A stretch of DNA of 64,000 nucleotides. Source: Spinactinospora alkalitolerans (lineage in GTDB: Bacteria > Actinomycetota > Actinomycetes > Streptosporangiales > Streptosporangiaceae). Under the pieces are notes generated by a model. That model worked only from the letters and a program-made list of their open reading frames with translations. It was not told the origin of the DNA and did not search any database. The stretch is taken from NCBI RefSeq assembly GCF_013408795.1, contig NZ_JACCCC010000001.1:930001-994000 (forward strand), written 5' to 3'. The position numbers were made by a program, and so were the translations under genes. Positions 46,146 through 55,755 of the stretch are shown piece by piece. Positions within the stretch are counted from its first letter, which is position 1. Each line of letters begins with the position of its first letter.

Positions 46146-47321
46146 GTGGATGAACCGCTTGTCGCACGCATGCGCGGATTCGGCGAGACGATCTTCGCCG
46201 AGATGACGCAGTTGGCCATCGAGACCGAAGCCGTCAACCTCGGGCAGGGCTTTCCCGACACCGACGGCCCGCGGTCGCTGCTGGAGGGGGCGGCGCGCAG
46301 GATCGAGCAGGGCGTCAACCAGTACCCGCCCGGCCCCGGGCGCCCCGAACTGCGGGCGGCGGTGGCGGCCGACCGCCGCAGCCGCCACGGGCTGGACTAC
46401 GACCCCGGTGCCGAGGTCTACATCACCGTCGGCGCGACGGCCGGCATCGCGGCGAGCGTGCTGGGCGTGGTGGAGCCCGGCGACGAGGTCGTGCTCTTCG
46501 AGCCGATGTACGACTCCTACGCCGCGGTCATCGCGCTGGCCGGCGGCGTGCGGCGCCCGGTCACGCTGCGCCCTTCCGGGGCCGACGGCAGATTCGTGTT
46601 CGACCCCGATGAGCTGCGGGCCGCGATCGGACCGCGGACCCGCGCCATCATCGTCAACTCCCCGCACAACCCCACCGGTACGGTGTTCACCGCCGAGGAG
46701 CTGGAGACCATCGCCGCGGTCTGCGGGGAGCACGACCTCATCGCCATCACCGACGAGGTCTACGAGCACCTGACCTTCGACGGCGCCGCGCACATCCCGC
46801 TGGCCTCGCTGCCGGGGATGCGCGAACGCACGCTGTCGGTCTCCTCGGTGGGCAAGACGTTCTCGGTCACCGCCTGGAAGACCGGCTGGGTGACGGGCCC
46901 CGGCCCGCTCGTGCGCGCGGTGCGCACGGTCAACCAGTTCCTCACGTTCAGCGCCAACGGCGCCCTGCAACTGGCGATCGCCGACGCGCTGCGCGACGAG
47001 ATGGACTGGGTGCGCGCCCAGCGCGACGCGCTGCAGGCCAAGCGCGACCGCCTGGCCGAGGGGCTGCGCACCGCCGGCTTCGGCGTGCTGCGCCCGCAGG
47101 GCACCTACTTCGTGATGGCCGACATCCGCCCGCTGGGTTTCACCGACGGCGTCGAACTGGCCCGCGCCCTGCCCCGCACGGCCGGCGTGGTCACCGTCCC
47201 GGCCCAGGTGTTCTACGACAACCAGGAGGAGGGGCGCCACCTGGTCCGCTTCGCGTTCTGCAAGCAGGACGCCGTCCTGGACGAGGCGATCGCCCGCCTG
47301 ATCCGGCACGCGAAGCGCTGA
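46146..47321 (+). CDS. PLP-dependent class I aminotransferase (DapC/methionine-type)
   Basis: 391 residues, fold-type I. It carries NLGQGFPDTDGP, NSPHNPTGTVF, DEVYEHLTF and the PLP Lys in SSVGKTFSVTAWKTGW. It resembles actinobacterial N-succinyldiaminopimelate/kynurenine-type aminotransferases (Rv0858c group), but the exact substrate cannot be fixed. GTG 46146 is eight bases after TATGCT (46132-46137), so it is probably leaderless. Confidence 0.87.
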   Translation: MDEPLVARMRGFGETIFAEMTQLAIETEAVNLGQGFPDTDGPRSLLEGAARRIEQGVNQYPPGPGRPELRAAVAADRRSRHGLDYDPGAEVYITVGATAGIAASVLGVVEPGDEVVLFEPMYDSYAAVIALAGGVRRPVTLRPSGADGRFVFDPDELRAAIGPRTRAIIVNSPHNPTGTVFTAEELETIAAVCGEHDLIAITDEVYEHLTFDGAAHIPLASLPGMRERTLSVSSVGKTFSVTAWKTGWVTGPGPLVRAVRTVNQFLTFSANGALQLAIADALRDEMDWVRAQRDALQAKRDRLAEGLRTAGFGVLRPQGTYFVMADIRPLGFTDGVELARALPRTAGVVTVPAQVFYDNQEEGRHLVRFAFCKQDAVLDEAIARLIRHAKR

Positions 47322-47423
47322 CCCCGGACACGACGCGGGGGAGGAGGGGCCCGGAGGTCCCTTTCCTCCAACCGAGCCGATCGAGGCACCCGCGTGCCGG
47401 CTCCGGCCCGGTGCTGTGGATAA

Positions 47424-48164
<741 letters not shown>

Positions 48165-48215
48165 TCACCGCCCCGCCACCCGCCACCGGAGCCGGGGTTA
48201 GCCGGGGTTGAGAGT

Positions 48216-48229
48216 CCTGTTAGAACAGG
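48216..48229. promoter_or_regulatory. Palindrome CCTGTT-AG-AACAGG before the PBP gene
   Basis: A perfect dyad 49 bases upstream of the putative PBP start, next to a tandem CCGGGGTT pair (48193-48210). It could be an operator or a weak hairpin. Confidence 0.35.
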
Positions 48230-48277
48230 GATCCGCGCCGAGCCGAGCCGACCGCGGCGTCGCCAGGTGCGGGTATC

Positions 48278-51200
48278 GTGTTTCGGAGGGTTTTGGCGGA
48301 TCCCCCGCAGCGCCGACCCGACTTCGATTTCGCTGAACCAGAACGGCCCACGTTCGCGTCATATGTATGTAGCACCGCGCGGTGGGGGACCGAGATTTCA
48401 GGGGGCGACCAACTGAGCGACAGCACGTACGGCGACGGCGGGACCGAGCCGCGCCCCGAAGCAGAGACGCCCGAGACCCGAGACCTTCCTGCGACGAGCG
48501 ACGTGGATTCCAAGCAGCCCGACCCCAGCGACCGTCCCGACGACGGCATCGACGAGCGCCCGGCCGAGCCCGGAGGCGGGACCGAGCGCGAGACCCGGGA
48601 CGTGGCGCCGCCCGCCGGCGCCCCCCGGGCCGAGACCGATGCCGCGGAGCCGGACTCCGGGGACGACGGCGCGCACGCGCCGGACGACGCCGTGGAACCC
48701 GAGGCCGGGGCCTCCGCGAGCGACGCTCCCGAGGATCCCGCGCGCGCCGACGCCGCCGACGACTCCGCTCCCGAGGACGCCGAGGGCGGGTTCAACTGGT
48801 TCAGCGGAGGCGCCGACACCAGCGCCGACGACGGTGACCCCTCTTCCGGCTCCTCCGTCGACCCGTCCGCGGCCTCCCCCGACGACGGCGGCGGCGAGGA
48901 CGGCTCCGAGGACCCCTCCCACCTCTCCGCGAGCGCGTTCAAGGACAGCGGCAGCTTCTTCCGCGACAAGGTCGCGCGCAGCCTCGCCGAGCAGTACGGC
49001 CTCGAACTCGAAGATGACGGCACCATCAGGGACTCCGCCGACGCCTCCGGGACCGGCTCGCGGGACGCGTCCGCGACCGGATCCGGGAGCGGGGACTCCG
49101 CCGACGCTGCCGACGCCGCCGATTCCGCCGCGTCCGGAGCGGCGGGGTCCGGTACCGCCCCGGACGGCGACTCCGAGGCCGAATCCGATGCCGATGCCTC
49201 CTCAGCGGTCGGCGCCCCCGGTACCGCCTCTGCTCCTGACACCGCCCCCGGCGCCGACGCCGGTGCGGCGCGCGCCGACGGCGCGGAGTCGGACGCCTGG
49301 CGCTTCGACAGCGGATCCGACTGGGACCCCGAGGGCACGGCGGAGTTCCGTCCGGTCTTCGACGGCGACCTCGATGCCGCTCCCGGCGTCGGCAGCGGTG
49401 ACGGCAGCGGCGCCGACACCGGTGACGGGACCGGCGAAGGCCTCGGGTCGGCGCACGAGCCGGCCGACGCGGGCGCCGGTCCGGCCGACGCGGGTTCCGT
49501 GCGCGACGGCGCATGGGACCCCGAGGGCACGGCCGCGTTCACCCCCGTCTTCGACGACGACCCCGACGGCGCCGATGACGGGACCGCCACCGACGCGGCG
49601 CGCTCCGATGGGCGCCCGGAAGATGAGCGTCCGGAACAGGACGGGACCGGTGCTCGGAGCGGACCCGGGGACGGGGCCGCGGACTCCGGGCCCGCCACGG
49701 CGGGCGCCGGCACGGCGGCCGGGATCGCCGGCGGTGCCGCGGCGGCCTCAGCGGCCGCCGCGGGCAGCGGGCGTCCGGAGCGGCACGGCCACCCCGAGCA
49801 GCGGGGAACCGACCACGATCGGGTGAGCGGCGAGGCCGCCGGCCCGTCGGCGCCGTCGCTCGGTGCCCCTGAGCCCTCCGCTTCCGGCGCGGCCTCCGGC
49901 GGCGTGCCGGGGGATGAGCCGGGGGCCGCCGCGGCGACCGCGACCGCGGCTTCCAAGGCCGGCGGGAACAAGAAGCAGAAGAAGGCGAAGAAGAAGAGAC
50001 CCCTGTGGTGGCGCCTGGGGCGCGGCGGCCTGATCGCCGCCGCCGTCATCGCCGTACTCGGCATCGCGGGCTTCGGCGTCGCCTACGCGACGATCCCGGT
50101 CCCCGACGCCACCCAGGAGCAGGCCACCGACCAGGGTTCCACCTTCTACTACGCCGACGGCGAGACGGTCTTCGCCGAGCGCGGCGTCGACCGCGACCCG
50201 GTCAGCCTGGACGAGGTCCCCGAGGAGGTCCAGAACGCGATCCTGTCGGCCGAGGACCGGGGATTCTGGACCGAGCCCGGCGTCTCCGTCAGCGGCACGG
50301 TGCGCGCCGCGTGGTCCACGCTCACCGGCCAGCAGCTCCAGGGCGGTTCCACCATCACCCAGCAGATGGTGCGCAACTACTACGAGGGGCTCAGCCAGGA
50401 GCAGACGATCAGCCGGAAGTTCAAGGAGATCATCATCTCCCTGAAGGTGGACCGGTCGCAGTCCAAGGAATGGATCCTGGAGCAGTACCTCAACACCATC
50501 TACTTCGGCCGCAACGCCTACGGCATCCAGGCCGCCGCGCAGGCCTACTACCACAAGGACGTCGGCGAGCTGACCTCGGACGAAGCGGCCTTCCTCGCCG
50601 CGGCGATCCAGCAGCCGAGCAAGTTCGGCCAGGCCGACAGCGACACCACCCCCGGCATGGAGAACCGCTGGGAGTACGTCGTCAACGGCCTGGTCGAGAT
50701 GGAGAGCATCACGTCGGCCGAGCGCGAGGAGTACGAGTTCCCCAAGCCCGAGGAGGAGGTCCCCCAGCAGGGCGTCGACCTCAGCGGCTACAAGGGCTAC
50801 ATGCTCCAGGAGGCGATGGCCGAACTGGGCCGGCTCGGCTACACCGAGGACGCCATCAACCGCGGCGGCTACAAGATCGTCACGACGTTCGACAAGGACC
50901 TCATGGACGCCGCCAAGGAGGCGGTGGAGTCCACCGTCCCCGTCGACGACCTCCCCGACGGCGTGCAGGCCGGCCTGACCACCATCGACCCCTCGACCGG
51001 CGAGGTCGTGGCGTTCTACGGCGGTAAGAACTACCTGGAGAACCAGTACGACAGCGCCTTCAACGGATCGGCGCAGGCCGGTTCGGCGTTCAAGCCCTAC
51101 GTGCTGGCGGCCGCGCTGGACGAGGGCTACAGCCTGAACACGGTCGTGGACGGCAGCTCGCCGATGCAGATCGCGGGCAGCACGGTGCAGAACGCCGGCG

Positions 51201-52177
51201 GCGCGAGCTACGGGCCGATGAGTCTGGTCCAGGCCACCCAGCGCTCGATCAACACCGGCTACATCCAGTTGGCCATGGAGGTCGGCCTGGACAACGTCGT
51301 GCAGACCGCGCACGCGGCCGGCATCCCGAAGGACAAGATCACCGACGCCCAGGCGCTTGCGCCGACGCTGGCGCTGGGCGTCTCCGACGTCAGCCCGGTC
51401 GATCAGGCCAGCGGGTTCGCCACCTTCGCCAACAGCGGCGTGCACATCCAGCCGCACGTCGTGCGCGAGGTCGTGAACCAGGAGGGCGAGAACGAGCGGC
51501 CCGAGGTCGAGCAGAACCGGGCGATCAGCGAGGGCGCCGCCGCCGACGTGACCTACGCGCTGCAGCAGGTGGTCAGGGGCGGCACCGGAACGGGGGCCGC
51601 GCTGCCCGACGGGCGCCCGGTCGCGGGCAAGACCGGCACCACCGACAGCAGCGTGGCGGCCTGGTTCGTCGGCTACACCCCGCAGCTCTCCACCGCCGTG
51701 GGCGTCTACAACGGCAACAACCAGCCGTTCACCGTCCCCGGCTACGGAGAGCTCTCCGGCGGCAGCCTGCCCGCCACGCTGTGGAACAGGTTCATGACCG
51801 AGGCCATGGAGGGCAGGGAGGTCGAGCAGTTCCCCGAGCCGGCCTACGACGGGACCAGCCACAACTGGGCCCCCGAGCCCGAACCCCCGCCGCAGACCGA
51901 CCCTCCGGCCGAGGAGCCCCCGGTCGCAGAGGACGACCTGCAGACCCAGGAGCCCCCGACCGACCCCGGCACCGGCGGTCCGGGCACCGGAGGAGACCCC
52001 GGCACCGGCGGTCCGGGGACGGGCGATCCGGGTACCGGCGGTGGCGGCACCGGCGATCCGGGGGGCGGCGGCGATCCCGGAGGGGGCGGCGGTGATCCCG
52101 GCGGCGATGGCGACGGTTCGGGCGATCCGGGCGGCGAGGGCGAAGGGGGCGCCGGCGGATGGATGTCACCTGACTGA
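48278..52177 (+). CDS. Class A penicillin-binding protein with very long acidic N-terminal region
   Basis: 1299 residues. About 560 N-terminal residues are Asp/Ala/Ser/Gly-rich and disordered, with a twice-repeated W-DPEGTA-F-PVFD motif (Trp349 and Trp413). A Lys-rich patch and one membrane helix (about 584-606) follow. The GT51 transglycosylase has EDRGFW (Glu659) and GGSTITQQ; the transpeptidase has SAFK (Ser936), RSINTGYI and KTGTT (Lys1118). A Pro/Gly tail ends the protein. It polymerises and crosslinks peptidoglycan outside the membrane. The start is uncertain: GTG 48278, TTG 48293 or later. Confidence 0.92.
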   Translation: MFRRVLADPPQRRPDFDFAEPERPTFASYVCSTARWGTEISGGDQLSDSTYGDGGTEPRPEAETPETRDLPATSDVDSKQPDPSDRPDDGIDERPAEPGGGTERETRDVAPPAGAPRAETDAAEPDSGDDGAHAPDDAVEPEAGASASDAPEDPARADAADDSAPEDAEGGFNWFSGGADTSADDGDPSSGSSVDPSAASPDDGGGEDGSEDPSHLSASAFKDSGSFFRDKVARSLAEQYGLELEDDGTIRDSADASGTGSRDASATGSGSGDSADAADAADSAASGAAGSGTAPDGDSEAESDADASSAVGAPGTASAPDTAPGADAGAARADGAESDAWRFDSGSDWDPEGTAEFRPVFDGDLDAAPGVGSGDGSGADTGDGTGEGLGSAHEPADAGAGPADAGSVRDGAWDPEGTAAFTPVFDDDPDGADDGTATDAARSDGRPEDERPEQDGTGARSGPGDGAADSGPATAGAGTAAGIAGGAAAASAAAAGSGRPERHGHPEQRGTDHDRVSGEAAGPSAPSLGAPEPSASGAASGGVPGDEPGAAAATATAASKAGGNKKQKKAKKKRPLWWRLGRGGLIAAAVIAVLGIAGFGVAYATIPVPDATQEQATDQGSTFYYADGETVFAERGVDRDPVSLDEVPEEVQNAILSAEDRGFWTEPGVSVSGTVRAAWSTLTGQQLQGGSTITQQMVRNYYEGLSQEQTISRKFKEIIISLKVDRSQSKEWILEQYLNTIYFGRNAYGIQAAAQAYYHKDVGELTSDEAAFLAAAIQQPSKFGQADSDTTPGMENRWEYVVNGLVEMESITSAEREEYEFPKPEEEVPQQGVDLSGYKGYMLQEAMAELGRLGYTEDAINRGGYKIVTTFDKDLMDAAKEAVESTVPVDDLPDGVQAGLTTIDPSTGEVVAFYGGKNYLENQYDSAFNGSAQAGSAFKPYVLAAALDEGYSLNTVVDGSSPMQIAGSTVQNAGGASYGPMSLVQATQRSINTGYIQLAMEVGLDNVVQTAHAAGIPKDKITDAQALAPTLALGVSDVSPVDQASGFATFANSGVHIQPHVVREVVNQEGENERPEVEQNRAISEGAAADVTYALQQVVRGGTGTGAALPDGRPVAGKTGTTDSSVAAWFVGYTPQLSTAVGVYNGNNQPFTVPGYGELSGGSLPATLWNRFMTEAMEGREVEQFPEPAYDGTSHNWAPEPEPPPQTDPPAEEPPVAEDDLQTQEPPTDPGTGGPGTGGDPGTGGPGTGDPGTGGGGTGDPGGGGDPGGGGGDPGGDGDGSGDPGGEGEGGAGGWMSPD
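51962..52160 (+). repeat. Low-complexity Gly/Pro-coding repeat at the PBP 3' end
   Basis: Short units coding GTGGPGTGGD and DPGGGG recur imprecisely over about 200 bases. It encodes the flexible C-terminal tail of the penicillin-binding protein. Confidence 0.75.
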
Positions 52178-52234
52178 GCGGCCGCGCGCGGCCGCTCCGC
52201 GCAGGGACGCCCCCGATGACGCGGGGCGCCGCCG

Positions 52235-53311
52235 CTAGCGCACCAGTGCCGCGCAGTCGCAGGAGGCGGCGCCCGCGGCGACGCTCCCCTCGGGGACGTC
52301 GGTGAAGACGCGGGCGCCGGGCGTCGCCCCGCACAGGGCGTCGGCCGCCAGGATCACCGCGGCGGCCGTCCAGGTGCTGCGCTCCACCGGCCAGTTGACG
52401 TCCTCGGCGAACTGGTACCCGGTCCAGTAGGCGCCGTCGTCGGGGTCGCGCAGGTGCTGGATGTCGGCGAGCAGCCGGGCGCCCTGGTCGCGGCGGCCCA
52501 TCGCGGCCAGCGCGAGGACGAGCTCCGACGTCTCGGCACCGGTCACCCACGGCTGGTCGCTGACGCAGCGGATCCCCAGGTCGGCGACGACGAAGCTGTC
52601 CCAGCGCTCGGCTATGCGCTCCTCGGCCCGCACCCCGCGCACCGCGCCGCCCAGGATCGGGTAGTACCAGTCCATCGAGTACCGGCCGCGGTCGGCGAAG
52701 ACCGGTTCGTGCTCGGCGACGAGGTGTCCGAGCCGCGCGGCGTCCAGCTCCCAGTCCGGCTGGGGCCGCCCGAGCCACTCGGCCAGCGCCACGGCGCAGC
52801 GCAGTGCCTGGTGGATGCTGGCGCAGGCGGTGAGCAGCGCGTGGTCCCCCGGACTGCCGTCGCGGTCGCGGGCCCACAGGATCTCCCCGCGTTCGGTGCG
52901 CAGCCCCAGCACGAACTCGATGCCGCCGCGCACCGCCGGCCACAGCCGTTCGGCGAACCGCTCGTCCCCGGTGATCAGGACGTGGTGCCAGACCCCCACC
53001 GCGAGGTAGGCGGCGTGGTTGGCCTCCCGCAGCGGGTTGACGACCCGGTCCTGGCGCAGCTTGGCCGGCCATGACCCGTCGGGGTCCTGCACCCCGGCCA
53101 GCCAGTCGTAGGCCCGCACCGCGGCCTCGGTGTGCCCGGTCGCAGACAGCGCCATGGCGCACTCCACGTGGTCCCAGGCGTCCAGGTGGCCGCCGGGGAA
53201 CCACGGGATCGCGCCCGAACGCTCCTGGACGGCGAGCAGGTGGCACGCTGTCTGGGCGACGTCGTCGGCGCTCAGCACGCCCGGCAGCTCCGGAAGCTCG
53301 CGCGGCCTCAT
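52235..53311 (-). CDS. Alpha/alpha-toroid protein (prenyltransferase/squalene-oxidase-repeat-like)
   Basis: 358 residues with helix-pair repeats of the alpha/alpha-toroid kind: HLDAWDHVECAMALSATGHTEAAVRAYDWL, LREANHAAYLAVGVWHHVL, SELVLALAAMGRRDQGARLL. There is no DxDD or other cyclase motif, so terpene-cyclase activity is doubtful; a glycoside-processing or binding role is possible. Its ATG overlaps the methyltransferase stop (ATGA), so it is the third gene of a GT-MT-toroid operon, conserved among actinomycetes. Confidence 0.75.
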   Translation of the reverse strand: MRPRELPELPGVLSADDVAQTACHLLAVQERSGAIPWFPGGHLDAWDHVECAMALSATGHTEAAVRAYDWLAGVQDPDGSWPAKLRQDRVVNPLREANHAAYLAVGVWHHVLITGDERFAERLWPAVRGGIEFVLGLRTERGEILWARDRDGSPGDHALLTACASIHQALRCAVALAEWLGRPQPDWELDAARLGHLVAEHEPVFADRGRYSMDWYYPILGGAVRGVRAEERIAERWDSFVVADLGIRCVSDQPWVTGAETSELVLALAAMGRRDQGARLLADIQHLRDPDDGAYWTGYQFAEDVNWPVERSTWTAAAVILAADALCGATPGARVFTDVPEGSVAAGAASCDCAALVR

Positions 53312-54057
53312 CCGTCGTTCCCCGCGCGCCGCCGGCCGGACTCCCGGTCCGGCTTGCGCAGGTAGACCACCACGCTCTTGCCGATCAGCGGGTTGAGCAG
53401 CCGCTCGGCGACGCGGGTCGTCCTGGGGGCCTTGAGGATGTCCCAGACCAGCAGCCGGTGGTAGGCCTTGGCCAGGGGATGGTCGTCGTTGCCGGTGCCC
53501 ACCGCGCACTTGATCCACCAGTACGGCGCGTGCAGGGCGTGCGCGTGGTGGTGCGGGCCGATCTCGAAGCCCGTCGCCTTGAGCTTGGCCTCCAGCTCGG
53601 CGCGGGTGTAGATGCGGATGTGCCCGCCCTCGTTGGTGTGGTACTCCTCCGACAGCGCCCAGCAGATCCGCTCCGGCAGCCAGCTCGGCACGGTGACGGC
53701 CGCGATCCCGCCGGGCTTGAGCACCCGGTGGAGCTCGGCCATGGCCGCGGTGTCGTGCGGGACGTGCTCGAAGATCTCGGAGGCGATGATCCGGTCGAAG
53801 GAGCCGTCGTCGAACGGCATGTCGAGCGCGTCGCCTTTGACCGCCTCGGCCTCGGTCTCGGCGGGGGCCTCGCCTTCGGCGCGCATGGCGGCGAACATGG
53901 TGGCGACGTCGGCGAGGTCGTTCTCGTTCTGGTCGAAGGCCACCACGTCGCAGCCGCGGCGGTAGACCTCGAAGGCGTGCCGGCCGCCGCCGCAGCCGAG
54001 GTCCAGGACCCGGTTACCGGGGCCGACGGGGAAGAGGGTGAAGTCGACGGTGATCAG
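53308..54057 (-). CDS. SAM-dependent methyltransferase, apparent CTG start
   Basis: 249 residues: motif I RVLDLGCGGGRHAFE, then DVVAFDQNENDLADV, SEIFEHVPHDTAAMAELHRV and the KPGGIAAVTVPSW post-motif. The first 30 residues (ITVDFTLFPVGPGNRVLDLG) match homologues that begin M-L-T-V-D-F. The only codon at that place is CTG (54057-54055), with AAGGAG six bases before it. The next usable GTG at 53946 would remove motif I and destroy the SAM site. Middle gene of the glycosyltransferase operon. The substrate is unknown. Confidence 0.82.
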   Translation of the reverse strand: MITVDFTLFPVGPGNRVLDLGCGGGRHAFEVYRRGCDVVAFDQNENDLADVATMFAAMRAEGEAPAETEAEAVKGDALDMPFDDGSFDRIIASEIFEHVPHDTAAMAELHRVLKPGGIAAVTVPSWLPERICWALSEEYHTNEGGHIRIYTRAELEAKLKATGFEIGPHHHAHALHAPYWWIKCAVGTGNDDHPLAKAYHRLLVWDILKAPRTTRVAERLLNPLIGKSVVVYLRKPDRESGRRRAGNDG

Positions 54058-54156
54058 TGGGGGCTCCTTCGAGGTCGTGCTGCTCCCGCCGCGGTGCGGC
54101 GAGCCGTGCGTCCGGGGAGGTGGGGGCCGGGTCCCCGTGGCGGGCGGGCCGCCCGG

Positions 54157-55440
54157 TCACCGGCGCGGGCCGCGGCCGCCGGGCCTGGCCCGGGCGGCCT
54201 CGACGGTCTCGGCGTAGCGGCGCGCGGTGGCCTCGGCGACCGCGCGCCAGGTGAAGCGCTCCTGGACGCGCCGCCACGCCGCCGCGCTCATCCGGGCGCG
54301 CTCGGCCCCGTCGTCGAACAGCTCGCCGACCGCGGCGGCCAGCTCCTCGGGGTCGCCGGGGGTGACCAGCCGGCCGGCCCCGCCGTCCTCGCCCACGACC
54401 TCGGGCAGTGCACCGGCGCGGCTGGCGACCAACGGCGTGCCGCACGCCATGGCCTCCACGGCGGGCAGCGAGAAGCCCTCGTAGAGGGACGGGATGACCG
54501 CGACCTCGGCACTGGCCAGCAGGCGGGCGAGTTCGGTGTCGTCGACGCCGTTGACGAAGGTGACCCGGTCGCGCAGGGTGAGCTCGTCGACGAGCTGGTC
54601 GGTGGGGCCGCCGGGCTTGGGCCTGCTGACGATGGTCAGGGAGACGTCGCGCTCGGTGGCCAGCTTGGCCGCCGAGCGCAGCAGCGTCGACACGCCTTTG
54701 AGCGGGCTGTCGGCGCTGGCGACGCAGATGATCCTGCCGGGGACGCGGGCCACATCGGGGCGGGGGTGGAAGAAGCGGGTGTCCACGCCGAGCGGGACGA
54801 CGTCGATGTCGCGCCGCCGCACGCCGAACTCGCGGACGATGTCGTCGGCCGAGGAGCGCGAGGGCACCAGGATCGGCCGCACCCGCCGGGCGACGCGGCC
54901 CTGCATGCCGACGAAGCCGTACCAGCGGCGCTTGGACAGGCGCATCCAGCCCTCGGCCTGCTCCAGTTCGATGCGCCGGTCCACGGTGATGGGGTGGTGG
55001 ATCGTCGTGACCAGCGGGAAGCCGTGCGAGCGCAGGCCGAGCAGCCCGTAGCCGAGGGTCTGGTTGTCGTGCACGACGTCGAACTCGCCGCGCCTGGTCC
55101 GCAGCTCGCGCAGGGCCCGCAGCGAGAACGTGAGCGGTTCGGGGAAGCCGGCCGTCCACATCGTCCCGACCTCCAGGGCGTCGATCCAGTCCCGCCACTC
55201 GCGCACCGGGGGCGCTTCGAAGGGGGCGGCGTCGTTGTAGAGATCGAGGCTGGGCACCTTCTCCAGCAGCACGCCCTCGTCGAGCTCGGGGTAGGGCTGG
55301 CCGGAGAACACGCGCACGTGGTGGCCGAGCGCGGCGAGCTCACGGGAGAGGTGGCGGACGTAGACGCCTTGGCCCCCGCAGTGCGGTTTGCTGCGGTAGG
55401 AGAGCAGGGCGACGCGCAGAGGGCGGTCGTGTTGCGGCAT
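54157..55440 (-). CDS. GT4-family glycosyltransferase
   Basis: 427 residues with a GT-B fold. N-terminal RVALLSYRSKPHCGGQGVYV and HHVRVFSGQPYPE; C-terminal donor-binding part DTRFFHPR, CVASADSPLKGVSTLL and the E-x7-E motif in PSLYEGFSLPAVEAMA. It is the first gene of the operon with the methyltransferase and toroid protein. The ligand and product are unknown; a lipid- or polymer-linked sugar is likely. Confidence 0.87.
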   Translation of the reverse strand: MPQHDRPLRVALLSYRSKPHCGGQGVYVRHLSRELAALGHHVRVFSGQPYPELDEGVLLEKVPSLDLYNDAAPFEAPPVREWRDWIDALEVGTMWTAGFPEPLTFSLRALRELRTRRGEFDVVHDNQTLGYGLLGLRSHGFPLVTTIHHPITVDRRIELEQAEGWMRLSKRRWYGFVGMQGRVARRVRPILVPSRSSADDIVREFGVRRRDIDVVPLGVDTRFFHPRPDVARVPGRIICVASADSPLKGVSTLLRSAAKLATERDVSLTIVSRPKPGGPTDQLVDELTLRDRVTFVNGVDDTELARLLASAEVAVIPSLYEGFSLPAVEAMACGTPLVASRAGALPEVVGEDGGAGRLVTPGDPEELAAAVGELFDDGAERARMSAAAWRRVQERFTWRAVAEATARRYAETVEAARARPGGRGPRR

Positions 55441-55755
55441 GTGACTTCAACCCATCGGGAAGGCGGTGCGGCGGACGGAAGGCGCCGGCGTCGGTCCGCG
55501 TAACGTCCTCGTTCGCGGTCTCGTCCGCGGTGCAGCGGGGCGAGGGGGCGGGGCGACCGGGAGAACAGAGGGGCGGGGATGGGGAAGAGCGGGTGGCGCC
55601 TTCGCATCCAGCAGGGTCAACGGATCACCTCGTTTGTCACACGCCCCAAACGTTACCGGCCAGTTTAATACCTGGCTCCTTGTCGTCCCCTCCTCCGCTT
55701 TTCCCACCCCGCACCCGCGGCCGCCGGGAGTCCCTGCGGGGCGGGCTCCCCGTGG
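55441..55755. other. Intergenic region upstream of the glycosyltransferase operon
   Basis: About 315 bases holding the operon's promoter. A less G+C-rich stretch (about 55640-55690, TATTAAACT on the minus strand) is the best promoter candidate. No gene is visible. Confidence 0.4.

Noticed and set aside
49748-51862. 704-codon minus-strand frame
   Set aside because: Antisense shadow of the penicillin-binding protein, whose motifs are unambiguous.
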